Part shown: one piece after another, positions 49,283 through 61,704 of the stretch | How positions within the stretch are numbered: position 1 is the stretch's first letter | Layout of the letters: each line of letters starts with the position of its first letter | Source: Gaertneriomyces semiglobifer | Taxonomy: Eukaryota > Chytridiomycota > Chytridiomycetes > Spizellomycetales > Spizellomycetaceae | Direction: 5' to 3' | Assembly (NCBI GenBank): GCA_025558075.1 | Contig: JAHLKF010000004.1 | Span: 496,001 to 560,000, forward strand | DNA length: 64,000 nt | Made by a program: the position numbers and the translations under genes | Notes under the pieces: generated by a model | The model's database searches: none | Told to the model about the DNA's origin: nothing | The model's input: only the letters and a program-made list of their open reading frames with translations

Positions 49283-50278
49283 ATGCCTAGTGAGCTTCCT
49301 CCATTGTATCCGCCTTTCCGATATGGCCTTGTGGAAGAGGATTTGTACCGAGGGGCATACCCAAAGCCGCGAAACTTCCGCTTTCTCCGCCGACTTGGCC
49401 TGCGGTCTATTCTTTCGCTAACGCCGGAGCCGCCGAATGAAGATCTCACCGATTTTTGTAAGGCCAATAACATCACTCCGATATTTGTCCGGGTCGACAA
49501 GCCAAAGGAGCACATCCCGTTGTCGTTTTCGAAAACGGCACAGATTCTCTCGAGTCTGATAGATGCGACCAACCTGCCTTTATTTGTCCATTGCCTTGAC
49601 GGGACAGGCGTTACTGGCGCCATAATAATGTGCTTGCGCAAACTGCAATGCTGGTCATTGACATACGCCCTAGTAGAAAGCGCACGATATCACAAGGACG
49701 GGGTGATCGGCAGTGAGGAAGCGGAATTTGTGGAAAAATTCAGCTCTGAGGTTGAGGTCCCGCAAAGGATACCGAAGTGGCTATGGGCTGGTCAAACGAA
49801 TTTCAAGAAGCACCCCAGTGTAAAGCTCAAGTGGCCCGCACAACCGATTGCCGTGGCTTCTAAGCCCACAGGGCCAGAGAGCTCCCAATCTGGTGCACAG
49901 GTCTCTACGGAGGAGCTGCGAGGCAATGATTCCAGTGTCATTTCTGGAAGCAATACCAAGACGGAAGAGTTGGGCCTCAGCAATCTCAGTCCGCAGGAAC
50001 GCCGCTCTCGCCGACCCACAGATCCACAGGTGCAGCCCCGTTTTCAGCCGTTGCCAGTGTCCGCAAGCGATACCCTTCCGTCGTACAGCAAAGACGACAT
50101 TAGAAGAGACGTTGACGTCTTCCGACGGCGAGTGGAAGGTGACGATGCGATACAATCAGCGGACATATCACCTGTAGGCATGGACGATGAGGTGGAGGAG
50201 GAGGATGAAAACTTGTCGATGACGCTACAGGCTCTTGCGTTGGAAATGTCATTTCCGAAAACACAAAAACCGGCATAG
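49283..50278 (+). CDS. OCA/SIW14-family tyrosine-phosphatase-like protein with degenerate catalytic loop
   Basis: Intronless, 331 residues from the ATG at 49283. The N-terminal 165 residues match the fungal OCA/SIW14 group of atypical phosphatases: PPFRYGLVEEDLYRGAYPKPRNF, LRRLGLRSILSLTPEPP, ITPIFVRVDKP, and the signature region LFVHCLDGTGVTGAIIMCLRKLQ. In active members the loop is C-x5-R; here Cys104 is kept but the Arg position is Val110, so ordinary phosphate binding is unlikely. This is closest to the OCA6/OCA4-like branch, which carries similar changes. The C-terminal half is disordered, Ser/Pro-rich and ends with an acidic EVEEEDENLSM and a helix. Members of the family form a complex in yeast linked to inositol-pyrophosphate and stress signalling. 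Confidence 0.82.
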   Translation: MPSELPPLYPPFRYGLVEEDLYRGAYPKPRNFRFLRRLGLRSILSLTPEPPNEDLTDFCKANNITPIFVRVDKPKEHIPLSFSKTAQILSSLIDATNLPLFVHCLDGTGVTGAIIMCLRKLQCWSLTYALVESARYHKDGVIGSEEAEFVEKFSSEVEVPQRIPKWLWAGQTNFKKHPSVKLKWPAQPIAVASKPTGPESSQSGAQVSTEELRGNDSSVISGSNTKTEELGLSNLSPQERRSRRPTDPQVQPRFQPLPVSASDTLPSYSKDDIRRDVDVFRRRVEGDDAIQSADISPVGMDDEVEEEDENLSMTLQALALEMSFPKTQKPA

Positions 50279-50572
50279 CGCGAATCCCAAAACGTTGACC
50301 GCCCATCTCACTATTATAGCGCATTGCGGGTACAATATGTAATCTCCTTACTCTAGCTTGCCTTATGGCCTTTGACATTATTGTATGGTCTGTCGCGCTA
50401 TTTCCAAAAGATGTAGAGCTAGGATTAGGAGGTTACCGTCGACTCCAGCTAGGCAGTTTGTATGTATTTATTAAACATTCTTCGGAAAAGAACAGCACTC
50501 ATATAAATGTAGGATGGGCATCCAAAGCCAAAGAACTGCATTCTCGCAACTATTTATTCGGAATTCCTCGCT

Positions 50573-53521
50573 ATGATGTCGGTAACCACTAAGCGCGAGA
50601 ACGACAACGTTAAGAGGATTATCAAGAACGGTCTGCAAGCATTGCATCAGGATATCCTGCAAGCTGACGATGTGAAAACTGTTCGAGAAGCCTTAGGAGA
50701 ACCTCTAGTTCTATTTCTCAATTGTCCGCCGTCAGTCTCTCAATACTACCCATCCTCGGACTTGTCTTGTTCCAAGTACTTTTCATCGCTATCACTGCAA
50801 GACCATACCAGAGCTGGAGCTGTTTTCGTCGATAGTTTCCTTTCACAGCATCTTCAATTTTTATTGAAGCAAGTCGGTGCAAACTGGTTACCAACCTTCA
50901 ACCACGACGAACGAGTGGATCTGTTCGATTCATACTTTCTAGAGAGATCCGGGGAAGATAGGGTAAAGCGGGCTCTACTCACCAAGTTCCAATCATTGGC
51001 CGATGTCCTGACATGGAAAGACAGTAATGTAATCATCAAAACCGTCCTTCGACTATTATCAGCCTTTCTGCAAGAACATGATGTCCTTGACTTTTACGGA
51101 ACCCTCAACGAGGTGGCTTCTTTCGAAGAGTGGAAAAGTTATGTGAGAACCCTAGTCTCTCTACCTGACAAGGTGGCCAATGCGCTGACTGGAAAGCAAC
51201 CAGCATTTTTTCACCCAGAGTAGGTGGAGTCAAGCCGTCTCACCGATAGTGGTTACTCTAAACATGTTACTCCTAGATCCTTTGTTGAATCAATCGGGCG
51301 TGACATTGAGAATGCCATACGGGTTATGAACGGGGCTGTTGGTAAGTCGCCTTTGTGATGCTGCATGAAAGGCCAACGCTAATGAAATGGCGCAGGGGAG
51401 CAAACTGCAGTCCCGTGGATGGTACATCTAATTGACACATTAGTTCGTCTAGGCCATGCCCCAACCCTTGCTGAGACTTGGATACGCTGCTTGACACAGC
51501 GGCGCCCTGTCCCGCCTATGTGGCAGGGAATATGGAGAAATCTAGGAACGATAGAGTCCGAGCGTCTTGCCTTGAGCATAATCGTGCGACTACCAACCGC
51601 CGTTGGAACGATCGAAGATGCGACAGCCTTCTTTTTGGAATGGATAGGCACTGACACAATCTCTTCAATTGTGTATTTACGACACCTCTTTCTTCGCAAG
51701 TTGCCATATGATGCTGTTTTGAGCCTGGAAACACTCGCCGTTGTAGTGGATATAATGGCATCATTTCGCGAACCTTCCGGGTTGTCTCTCAAGACGAATA
51801 TGGTACCGCTTCTTCAAACTTGGACAGATACCACGTTTTTGAAATATGCCTCACACGAGCAGCATAAGCACTTAACGTACTTCATCTTACTCGCACTCCG
51901 CTATCTGTCGGATGATGACCTAGCGGACGCAGCTCTGCAAAATATCTTCCTCTCTGGAATGCGTGTATATCTTGAGAGCTCGGATAACAGGGTGAGAAAG
52001 CTTGGTTTAGTGACGGCTGAGTGCATTGGAAACCGTGCTAGCGGTGGATCCGTTGCATTGAATTTTGAGATTGACGAAGATGCCGATGTGAAGACAATGC
52101 GCGCGTTGGCGAATCCGAAGGAAGATCTTGATTTGGTGCTGTCAACTCGGACCGTTCCGACCATGTCGCACATTTCTGCCGGCGGTCCTGTCACTGAGAG
52201 TCAAACAAAACCAGCACCTGTGACAGCCGAAGTGGAGGAAGACTCGGATGATGAGGACCTCACGCCATACGATTTGCAGGAAAATGAGACACCAGCGAAG
52301 GCGAAAGCGATTCAGCCTGTGTATATGAAGCAGCTGTTAGACAGCCTCAAAGCCGCGGACGATGCAGACAGGTTAGAACTTGCGTTGCAGGCAGGTGGAG
52401 CAATTGTTCGGCGAGCGACTGTGGAAGATGCCCAGGAAGTGGGGTTGGAACTGTGCTCCCGAGCACTATACTTACAAAATAACTTTGAGTTCGCCAATTT
52501 CGATCAGCAACGAACTGATCTCGTCGTCTCATTAGTGGCGAGAGTGCCAATAGAGCTGTCACGATATCTGATTGATGAGTTCTACCGGGAGAAGAGTAAT
52601 CTCAAAACGCGTCTGGATATTCTCAACTTCCTGACATTGTCCGCTTTGCGATTAAGTGGTCTTGAGCCATCGCCGGAAAAGCCCGTGATCGCTGAACTGA
52701 ATGGTCGACGAGAAAAGCAGAAGCAGCTGGGTACCGCAGAGTCGCAATCGCGACTAGACGAGGCTCAACGCATTATTTCGGAAAGGCTGAAAGCCAAAAC
52801 AACGTACAAGAGAGCAGGCATGGCAAAATCTGCGCAGGCGCGAACCTCGATCAACTCATTTGGTCCCGTTGCCGCATACTTCCTGTTTCCTTTGTTAGGG
52901 AAAGCCAGCACGACGTGGGTGGTTGAACTGTTTGGTACACACATGTAAACCACTCACAAGCGAATTCTTTAGAGCGATCTTCAGCAGTGCGAATTCTAGT
53001 CAAACGTCGCAACTTCTGAGTCGGCTGGTGGTGACCGCCGGAAGTATTGTTCACTGCGCTGGTGAGATTCGGGTGACGGTCACTTTGGGTCATTGATGCC
53101 CTTTGACTGAATGAAATACTATACTAGGTAACTCCCCGGACAGCCGCAAGCTCGCACGAGAATACTTCAATTTTATTTGGTCCTTGCGCTTTTTGGATGC
53201 CCCTGGGACAGACAGGCTCCGCCACGCTCTGTTGTTTGGAATATCCGTTGTCCTCAATTGTCTGCCATCGACGTTACTGGCTAGCGAATTTGGGACCGAT
53301 TCACTTGGTGGGCAATCGGAGCTCGTGGAACTGCACCAGTGGTTGATAGGTAAGCACCTGCCCTTTGGTTTGAGCTATTGGAGGTCGATCCTGATGCGCG
53401 AGCAGATGTTTTGGAGACTGAAGCAAAGCAGGACAACCGGTCGCTCGCAGCGTCAGTCATTGCTCAAGCGCGGCATGTGATCCAAGACCAGCAAACACAG
53501 CTTATTGAGGGCCTGCATTGA
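50573..53521 (+). CDS. TEL2: Telomere length regulation protein TELO2/Tel2
   Basis: Exons 50573-51219, 51277-51341, 51396-52914, 52973-53061, 53128-53349 and 53406-53521 give 885 residues of helical-repeat type. Tel2 with Tti1/Tti2 (TTT complex) helps fold and stabilise PIKK kinases such as ATM, ATR and TOR. Signatures: YYPSSDLSCSKYFSSLS and AGAVFVDSFLSQHLQF in the N-terminal domain; LVSLPDKVANAL; RYLSDDDLADAALQNIFLSGM, ESSDNRVRKLGLVTAECI; an acidic linker EEDSDDEDLTPYDL with CK2-type Ser/Asp sites as in the Tel2 segment recognised by R2TP; and LLSRLVVTAGSIVHCAGNSP then REYFNFIWSLRFLDAP in the C-terminal domain. A GTGGGT donor is needed at 52915; the frame that ignores it ends falsely at 52948. 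Confidence 0.9.
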
Positions 53522-53804
53522 AGTGGATGCCACATAGTCTGTAACGGCTGTTAATCGCAGTAATAACCATTTTATGTTTGTCATTTCGAGTTTTGTTGCG
53601 CCGAGTCATCGCGTCGCCGATTGGATCCTTTTGATCTCGAATTTTTGATCCAGCGCTTTTGGCACAGACTCTCCTTTTTCTTTGCACATCGCTTGAACCA
53701 AAAGATAACCAACTGTTTCTAAGGCAGTGGGGACGGCCTCCATCTATTTCATTCACGTTCATTCATTCGTTACTACTGGTGCATAATTCTTACGGCTTCC
53801 CAAA

Positions 53805-56083
53805 ATGTCCAAACATCTCCGCAAGGCTTTCGTCAAAGCTAAGGAAGAGGGTGGGTTCCATGCGTAATGAATGCCCTGTTTGAGATGCTCGAGGCTGAAT
53901 GGGAATTCACTCTCTAGGTCGCCCCGCTTTCGTGACGTACGTCACCGCCGGTTATCCGGATGCCACCGACACTGTCGATGTCATGTTGGCTCTGCAGGAG
54001 GGAGGAGCCGACATCATTGAGCTTGGTGTCCCGTTTTCAGACCCAATGGCTGATGGCCCGACTATTCAGGAGTCCAGTTTTGTTGCGTTGAGTAATGGAG
54101 TAGACCTACTCCGGTGTCTCAAGTATGTTGAGGATGCTCGAGCACAAGGCCTACGTGTTCCCGTCGTATTTATGGGATATTACAACCCTTTCCTCATATA
54201 TGGCGAGAAGAAGCTGATGCAAGACTGTGTGCGCGCAGGAGTAAATGGGTTTATTGTAGTGGATTTGCCACCCGAAGAAGCTGTGCGATTCCGTGACCTG
54301 TGCAGTGAATATGGCCTCAGCTACGTACCTCTGATCGCTCCGTCAACAACTGATTCCCGAATTCAGCACTTGTCTAAAGTGGCCGACAGTTTCATCTACG
54401 TGGTCAGCACATTGGGGGTGACGGGAGCTCGGGCGTCGGTTAGTGCGGAGCTTCCAGCTTTGTTACAGCGCATCAAGAAGCACACCGCTCTCCCGCTCGC
54501 TGTTGGATTTGGTGTGTCAACCGCTGAACATTTCCAACAAGTTGGCTCTCAGGCAGAAGGTGTAGTGATTGGATCCAAAATTATCTCTACATTGAAGCAA
54601 GCGCCTCAGGGACAGAGGGCTCATGCGGTAAGAGAATTTGCTTCCAGCATAACGGGCCGTCAGGTCGTGCAAACAACTACCTCGGATACCACCAATGATA
54701 ATGACGATGCACCGGGTCTCTCGCCCGTGAGGGAAGCACCCGACAACATTGAAGCACTGATACCTCCAGCAAGTGTGCTCGCCGCTCGTTTCGGTGATTT
54801 TGGTGGACAGTACGCCCCGGAAGCATTGGTTGATTGCCTTGATGAAATTGAAAAGGCCTATATTGCGGCAAAGAACGACCCTGCGTTTTGGGAAGAGTTC
54901 CGGGCTCTTTACACATACAGTGGACGTCCGTCGCCACTACATGTTGCGGACAGGCTGACTGCCGATGCCGGTGGTGCACGTATCTGGCTAAAACGGGAAG
55001 ATTTGAATCACACCGGCTCACACAAAATCAACAATGCGATTGGCCAGGTCCTCCTTGCCAAACGTCTCGGCAAGAAGCGCATTATTGCTGAGACAGGTGC
55101 GGGGCAGCATGGGGTCGCTACCGCAACTGTATGTGCCAAGTTTGGGCTAGACTGTACCATCTACATGGGTGCGGAAGACGTTCGACGTCAAGCATTAAAT
55201 GTTTTCCGTATCAAATTGCTGGGTGCGAAGGTTATTGCTGTTGATTCAGGATCGAAAACACTGAAGGACGCCATCAATGAAGCCATGCGGGATTGGGTTA
55301 CCAATGTGGCGACTACACACTACCTAATTGGGTCTGCTATCGGCCCTCATCCGTTCCCGACCATGGTCCGCGACTTCCAGTCTGTTATTGGGCGCGAAGT
55401 CCGCGCGGATATGCTTGAGAAGCGAGGCAAGCTCCCAGACGTAGTCGTCGCTTGTGTCGGTGGCGGAAGCAATGCGATTGGCATGTTCCATCCGTTTGTG
55501 GACGATAAGACAGTACGGATTGTAGGGGTAGAAGCTGGTGGCGATGGTGAGTACTCCTTTTACTCCCCAGCATCAACATGCGTTACAATCCACTGACTAC
55601 TTTGCGTCGATAGGAGTTGAAACCGGCCGACACTCGGCCACGTTGGCTGCCGGACGTCCCGGTGTCCTTCACGGCACACGTACCTATTTGATCCAGGATG
55701 ACAAGGGTCAAATTATTGAGACCCACAGTATCAGTGCCGGATTAGATTATCCGGGTGTCGGACCCGAGCATGCCTGGTTGAAGGACACACTACGCGCCGA
55801 TTACATAGCTGCAACGGACGCGCAAGCTCTGATTGGGTTCAGGAAAATGTCACAGCTGGAGGGTATTATTCCGGCTTTGGAGTCATCCCACGCCATTTAT
55901 CAAGCAATTGAAATTGCCAAGTCATTACCCAAGGATAAGGATGTCGTAGTATGTGTGAGTGGACGCGGTGACAAAGACGTGTTATCTGTAGCGGAAGCTC
56001 TGCCCAAGCTCGGCCCGCAAATCGAATGGGATCTGAGGTTTGAAGGTGGTCACGGGGCAATGAAACCAGGAGAAAGTATGTAG
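53805..56083 (+). CDS. TRP5: Tryptophan synthase, fused alpha-beta
   Basis: Exons 53805-53850, 53918-55546 and 55614-56083 give 714 residues. The first exon encodes [16 protein letters not shown]. The alpha half has [27 protein letters not shown] with the catalytic Glu and Asp, VFMGYYNP and [12 protein letters not shown] Thr/Ser/Asp-rich linker joins it to the beta half: [37 protein letters not shown] with the pyridoxal-phosphate Lys, [26 protein letters not shown], and after intron 2 the [15 protein letters not shown] and [18 protein letters not shown] parts and SGRGDKD. The alpha-beta fusion order is the fungal one, channelling indole between sites. The final residues GAMKPGESM are not family-like; a further intron at GTATGT (56078) cannot be excluded. 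Convergent with the SNF2 gene, 71 bp apart. Confidence 0.96.
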
Positions 56084-56154
56084 ATTGACTTTTGAAGAGT
56101 TTACAGAACTCATCCGTGTACACTTAAGAATACTAGACAGAATCTCCAGTCATC

Positions 56155-59100
56155 TCAAGTATCGCTCACTGGCGGTGCAGAAAATTGCGCTTGCGATGTA
56201 GTCGAAAACGTTCCATCCATCTTCTCAAGTATGGACTTGGCTCCCCAATCACCAGCGACACCCCATAATCTGCCAGATACGGCTAGCGGCGTCGGCGATG
56301 TGTTCGGCAACGTATCTGTCAGCGTTCCACTCATAGTCGCAGCCGGTAATTCGGATGAGAGTGCCGGGTTGGGGTCTCGCATCGGAGGCGGAGCATGGTG
56401 ACCTGTTCGCATCACCTGCCGCCGGTGCATTTCCTCCTCTAGTGCCTGCTTGGCGGCCATCGTTTCTTCTTCTGTCATTTGCTGATCAAACTCACCGATG
56501 ATCTCTTCGTGCAGCATTACATCGACCAGGCTTTCATGAAACTTGTCCAGGACGGAGTTTAAAACGACGTCATTAATTGCCCGTAGCCTTGCATCCTTTT
56601 CATCTGTAAGAAGACCTGCGGGCTGCTCCTCAGGTGCGACAAAATATGCCTTCATCTCCTTCATTGAGAAGTTTTTTGCTGTGTGCTTCTCATCTACTAC
56701 GTGCTTCGCTAACCCAATTTTGTGAACGCTCTGTTTGTAGAGGACACTTTCCATCGTGCCGTACGTCTGCAAACGATAAACAAAGACTGCTTTGTTCGTC
56801 CCATAGCGGTATGCTCTGGCAATCGCTTGTTCCGCCTCCTGTGGATTCCACCCCAGTTCGAATATGACGACTCTAGAAGCCGCCGTCAAGTTTAACCCAG
56901 TCCCTCCTGACTGAGACGTAATGAGGAAGACGACCGCGTCGTTTTGAGTGAAAGAATCAATTTGTTTTTGTCGATCCTATTTTCACTGACATGAGAGTCG
57001 TGAGAAGTAAAGAAGTGTCAAAGAACTGCTTACCGCGCTCACAACGTCTCCGCTAATAACATGGAAAGCCTCTCCGCGTTTTCGTAATACCGTCTGCACG
57101 TATTCTGTAGCGACGCATGTCAGTGCCCATTCACTTATAAAACGTAAGCAACGAAGAATACCCAAGCTAGACAGCCAGCGGAAGAAAACAAGGACTTTCT
57201 CGCCGTTTCTTTTGACTGTCTCAATGATCTCCAGTAACACCATCATCTTGTGTGATAGTTCCACCGCCAAGTGGTCTGGGAAATGGCAAAACAGGTCGCG
57301 AAAGGTTGATAATGAACCGATTACCAAGTCGATATACTTCCGATCAATTTGCACGTCCCCGCTCCAAGAAGTATGCATGGGCTCATCAGGCAATGCATCG
57401 ACATCAATGGGGTTGTTGCCAAGGCGCTCAACAGCTTGCTTCAGCGCCTTTCTGGACTTATCCAATAAAATGACCCGGGTCTTCTCCACCTCATCAACAA
57501 AAACACCTGCATGTGCACAGATCAATAGCATCTGAGTATGACAGGCGATGATGGACTTGGAACCGAAAAGCGACGAATTAAGCAGACTAAGGAGGGCCTG
57601 CAGACCAAGTTAATCCCCAGAAAAACATGGATGAGTAAGCAAGACTTACGCAGTATACTCTCCACTGTACAGGAGTTAGTCGCACAGAGATAACGAATTC
57701 TCTTTTCGGAGGAAGCTCGGCCTTTAACAAGCGTGCGTCCCTCCTGAGAACCATGGGCTTGATCAGTGAATTCAACACCCATAGTCGTTGCTTAGCCAGA
57801 CGAACATCCGCAGGGCTTGAATCGCTATGGAATCCATTACTGACGGGGTTTTCGTACTGATTGCGGAATTCGGATAGTGTTCCGAGATAGGACGGCACCG
57901 CAAAGTTGATCATGCACCAGTACTCCTTCAAGTTATTTTGTAACGGTGAGCCTGTCAGACAGATCCGAGAAGGAGTTTCAAAACTTTGTAGGAGCATAGT
58001 TATGGCGGAAGCGGAATTTTTGAGTACGTGCGCTTCATCACACACCAGCAGGTCCGTGTGCTTCAAGAAATATTCCTCATTGGTATCCGAACCACTAAGT
58101 GAATAACCGTTTCCTGGGCTTTTCCCTTTTCTCTCCATTGTGATCATCGATCGCAATAAATGATAACTCACTATCAGCACTCCGCCTTTGCTATCCCATA
58201 CTTGTGACTGGTCCTTCCGAATTTCTAAATTGGTGGTTGACACAATGGTGAGCGTACGCATGATGCGTTGGCGTATAGCTCGCTCTGCCGCCTTCGGCTT
58301 ATCCTTTTCAAAGATCCAAAACTTAAACTCACGCTCCCAATTGATTATCACAGACGTCGGTGCAACCACTAGCACTCTCGCACCACCCAGGTGTTCTGGT
58401 ATGGTACAATTTCCGGAGGATATTTCTCGAAGCAGCGTATATACAAATGTGATCACTTGAAGAGTTTTGCCAAGTCCCATGGCGTGGGCTAAAACACATC
58501 CAGCATGTTGTTTGGTCTCCGCCGTTGGGGAGTCTTGCTTGATCATTATAATATTTTTCCATAAAAAGCGAATTCCTTCCACTTGATGCTCCTTCAAGTG
58601 GGCTGATAGGAACTGCGGCATATATATCGGACGTTCATCTTCTCCGTGACCCCTATTGATTAACATCAAACGCTCACTTCCGACCGAAAAATCTTCTTGC
58701 TCCATTGCGCGCTCCTCAATGATCATGTCCTGTTCGGCACGCTTTGATTGTAACGCTTTCGTCGTTGGGGCCGTTGGGCGTATGCTCTTGATATTCTTAC
58801 GCCCATCACAGTTATCATCTTCGTCAGGTTGATCAGCGTCGCTATCAGAGCAGATAGTATCAGCTTCATCAGCTTGAACGGCATCACTATCAGAGCAGAT
58901 AGTATCACCTTCATCGACTTCAACAGCATCACTATCAGAGCTGATAGATTCTGAAGATTCGGTCTCGGAGTAATTCTCAGTTCCAGGCCGTCTCCGTTTC
59001 GTCGACCACACGCGATCATGACCTTTGTTACCAGAAGTAACTTCACGGATGGCCGCTATCGGCTGATACGTTTTGTGACTTGCAGGGAACTCATCCTGGC

Positions 59101-61256
59101 TGTTACTGGAGCTTATCTGGCCGCGCTTCCGTTTCTTCACCCGACTATGTTGCCCTTTCCCCAATCTGCGGCGCGCTGTTGCATTTGCTTGTTCACTTGC
59201 TAGCACTACGTCTTCTTCCATATCATCGTCGTCATCAATGAGGATCGGCTCATTAAGGGGTGTCTCACTGTCTTGATAAGCCCCATTTCGCGCTCGCTTC
59301 CACGCCTGAGTTAAGGCAGAAACATCTTGAATGCACGTCGAGGCGATTTGACGTTTACGCCTTCCTATAGTATCTACGGGATCTACCACAGCGCTATCTT
59401 CACTACCATCCACGTCAATGACCACGTCGTCCACATCATCAATAGTTTGATGGCTGCCCTCAGACTCAGACTCTGCCGCAGATCGCACGTCCGCATACTC
59501 ATCTTCACTTGCCAGAAAGTCACTCCATTGCTCATCGACGTTTGGCAAGCTGTCCCCCACATTTCTTCGTCGGGGTGATGACCTGGTGCCAGATATTGGT
59601 TCAGCTGGGCATGGCCCTTGGATCAATTGACGTTGCCAATCAAGCTCCGCTACGCCATGTACCGTCGGCTCTAAGCTTTTGCACTGCGCTCGCACAACTC
59701 GGGCGCTAGTGACGCGCATCGCAAGTATTTCGTCAATCAGCTTGCGCAACCTGCGGTCCTTCAAGTCATGGATCTCAGCTTCAATGGCAAGGGAATCATC
59801 CTTTTTCTGACACCATGTCTGGAATGCGGACTTTTGTGCTTTCGGAAGATGCTTTTGGGTCCATGTTTGCTTCATAGCCTCCATTTCCTCGTCAACAATG
59901 AGCTTTATTTGATTAGAAGTGAGAAAGCGTTCGGACGTCACGGTGTGGCTTCCGCCTGGCTTCAAAGCATGCGATTGTGGCTGCCATCTTCCTGATGGCA
60001 TCAAAGAGAAAATCTCTCTTCGGGCACCGTTCGGGGTAAAATCATCCATGTCATCGTCCTCACTTGGAAGCGTTGTTTCTTCAAGGGTTCTCCCATTCTC
60101 CCGCGCCAATGCAGGTTCGGCAACCGACCCTTCTGCATCAGGCGTGGTCCGGGACGAATGTCGCTCGACTGCTAAACGTTCGTCTTCAGCAACATCCTTT
60201 TCCCACTCTGAGTCAGGTTCATAGTCTTCCTGGTCGGACGCGCCGTACACCGGCAAGACATCATCTTCACCATCTTCCTCATGCTTCCTACTTTTGCTGC
60301 AAGAATATCCGCCTACAACCACTGGTGCAAAGCCGTGGCCGTTGACTAACACAGGCAGTTTGCTGATATTCGGCTTTCCTGCTACAATCTGCTCTTCATC
60401 AAGTTCGGAAAGCTCAATGCAGCGACCGGTATCGTCTGGTACAACTACATGGTCGAATGGTCAACGTATATTGTTTATTGGAAGGTAAATACTTGGCACA
60501 CTCACAGCGAACATCTCCATCCTTTTCTTTGATCAAGTAGCCAAATGATATCGGTGGTATCTTGTCCAGTGGTGGCGGTCTCCAGACGCCAAGTAAACAA
60601 CCACCCTGAGGATCATCGGTTGTCACATGCTGCGGAATATCATACACATTGTTTGTCCTCAATAACCGTCGCATTAACCGTTGGGCTATTGGTTGGTATA
60701 AATCAAAAAGCCTGCTTTTAGGACCAGCTCGGAAAAACGCAAAATCGGTCGGCTCGTCGTCCGATTTGCCTGATAATGAACGAACAAAGTAGAACGCTCG
60801 CAGGTCAAGACCGTCGTCCGCAGTTTGCAATGGTGGCACATTCAGTAAAGGGATGATAGGCGACCGTCTGGTGGCTGGTGCGGTTGTTGCTTCAACAGAG
60901 TCAAATGGGAGGGCAATGTCACCATCCGCATGGTTATTTTGTTCCACGTGAGAAACATGGGGAACGACGACATTTTCTGGCAGCGGAGCAAAAGTTGCGG
61001 TGTTTTGGGCGAGCTGCTGGTCTTTGAGAACCCTGATCTCCTTCAAAATCTTCAGCCTATGACCCAAAGACTTCACTCCCAAATCAAGCTTAAGTGCTTC
61101 TTCCGAAAGGTCTTCGCTCAACAGAATCTGACCATCTATATTGTTCGCTAGGAATACTGGCACGTATTGATCAAGTTTGAGCGCTCGTAACCACACCCCA
61201 ACGCTTGCTTCATCCCATTCTGATGCGTCAGCTGGGTCGAGAATATCGGTGGCCAT
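56155..61256 (-). CDS. ATRX/RAD54-like SNF2 helicase with N-terminal SAM domain
   Basis: Exons 61256-60506, 60444-57650, 57597-57034 and 56976-56155 give 1643 residues. Residues about 17-75 are a SAM domain (VGVWLRALKLDQYVPVFLAN, IDGQILLSEDLSEEALKLDL). A long acidic, Ser-rich region follows with a tandem repeat. The SNF2 motor comes next: HQVEGIRFLWKNI, AHAMGLGKTLQVITFV (motif I), LVVAPTSVIINWEREF, LVCDEAHVLKN (DEAH), LTGSPLQNNLKEYWCMINF; in the second lobe LVFFRWLSSLGIL, DRQKQIDSFT, VVFLITSQSGGTGLNLTAASRVV and WNPQEAEQAIARAYRYG. ATRX-type helix patterns and the wide spacing point to the ATRX/ARIP4/RAD54 branch of chromatin remodellers. SAM plus SNF2 in one protein is unusual. The C-terminal tail includes a Gln/Glu helix EEETMAAKQALEEEM. 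Confidence 0.9.
58825..58950 (-). repeat. Tandem repeat of about 48 bp in the SNF2 gene
   Basis: Three imperfect copies encode SSDSDAVEVDEGDTI, CSDSDAVQADEADTI and CSDSDADQPDEDD. The DNA copies share TCACTATCAGAGCAGATAG-like blocks. Acidic, Ser-rich repeats with SDSD CK2-type sites, adding about 16 residues per copy. Copy number may vary between strains. Confidence 0.75.
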
Positions 61257-61704
61257 CGATGAGAATCCTTCATAAGCACGTAGTCCCTTTCAATTTGTGC
61301 CCGCGGTGCTTCTGGCGAGATCCACCATCAGCCAAGTGCCCATGTCGACCGCGAAAGAGCTGTAGCGGATAAAGAAGGTCAGCCGCGCCTTCTGACTATC
61401 GAGGCTTGTATCCTCACACGCCCAAATTCACCATTCACCGACGTCCGTTAGGGGGCTTTGGATGAAGCGCTTGCCCTGTTTGCTTCTCGTCGTTGGATGC
61501 AAACGAGACTCGCTCGCACCGACAGCAGAATAGCGGCACAGTCACCTTATTGCTGCGGCACAGTCATGCAAATGTGTCGAGGCGCGGCCGGCTTCTCAAC
61601 TTTTTTGGAAAGCGAATTACCGTCGAGTCAAACAGCAAAAGATCGAAAAGGCAGAGCGGCGACAACGGGTGGCCAGGATATTAAAGGTTGATAGTAACGG
61701 CAGG
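61257..61704. other. Intergenic divergent promoter (SNF2 / RsfS)
   Basis: About 450 bp between the SNF2 and RsfS start codons. The RsfS frame remains open upstream only with non-ATG codons. No TATA box or RNA gene is recognised. Confidence 0.4.

Noticed and set aside
52915..52948. Continuation of TEL2 to the stop after GTHM
   Set aside because: It would drop the conserved C-terminal helical region; the GTGGGT..TTTAG intron (52915-52972) restores it in phase. A 40-nt intron from 52935 was also rejected as too short.
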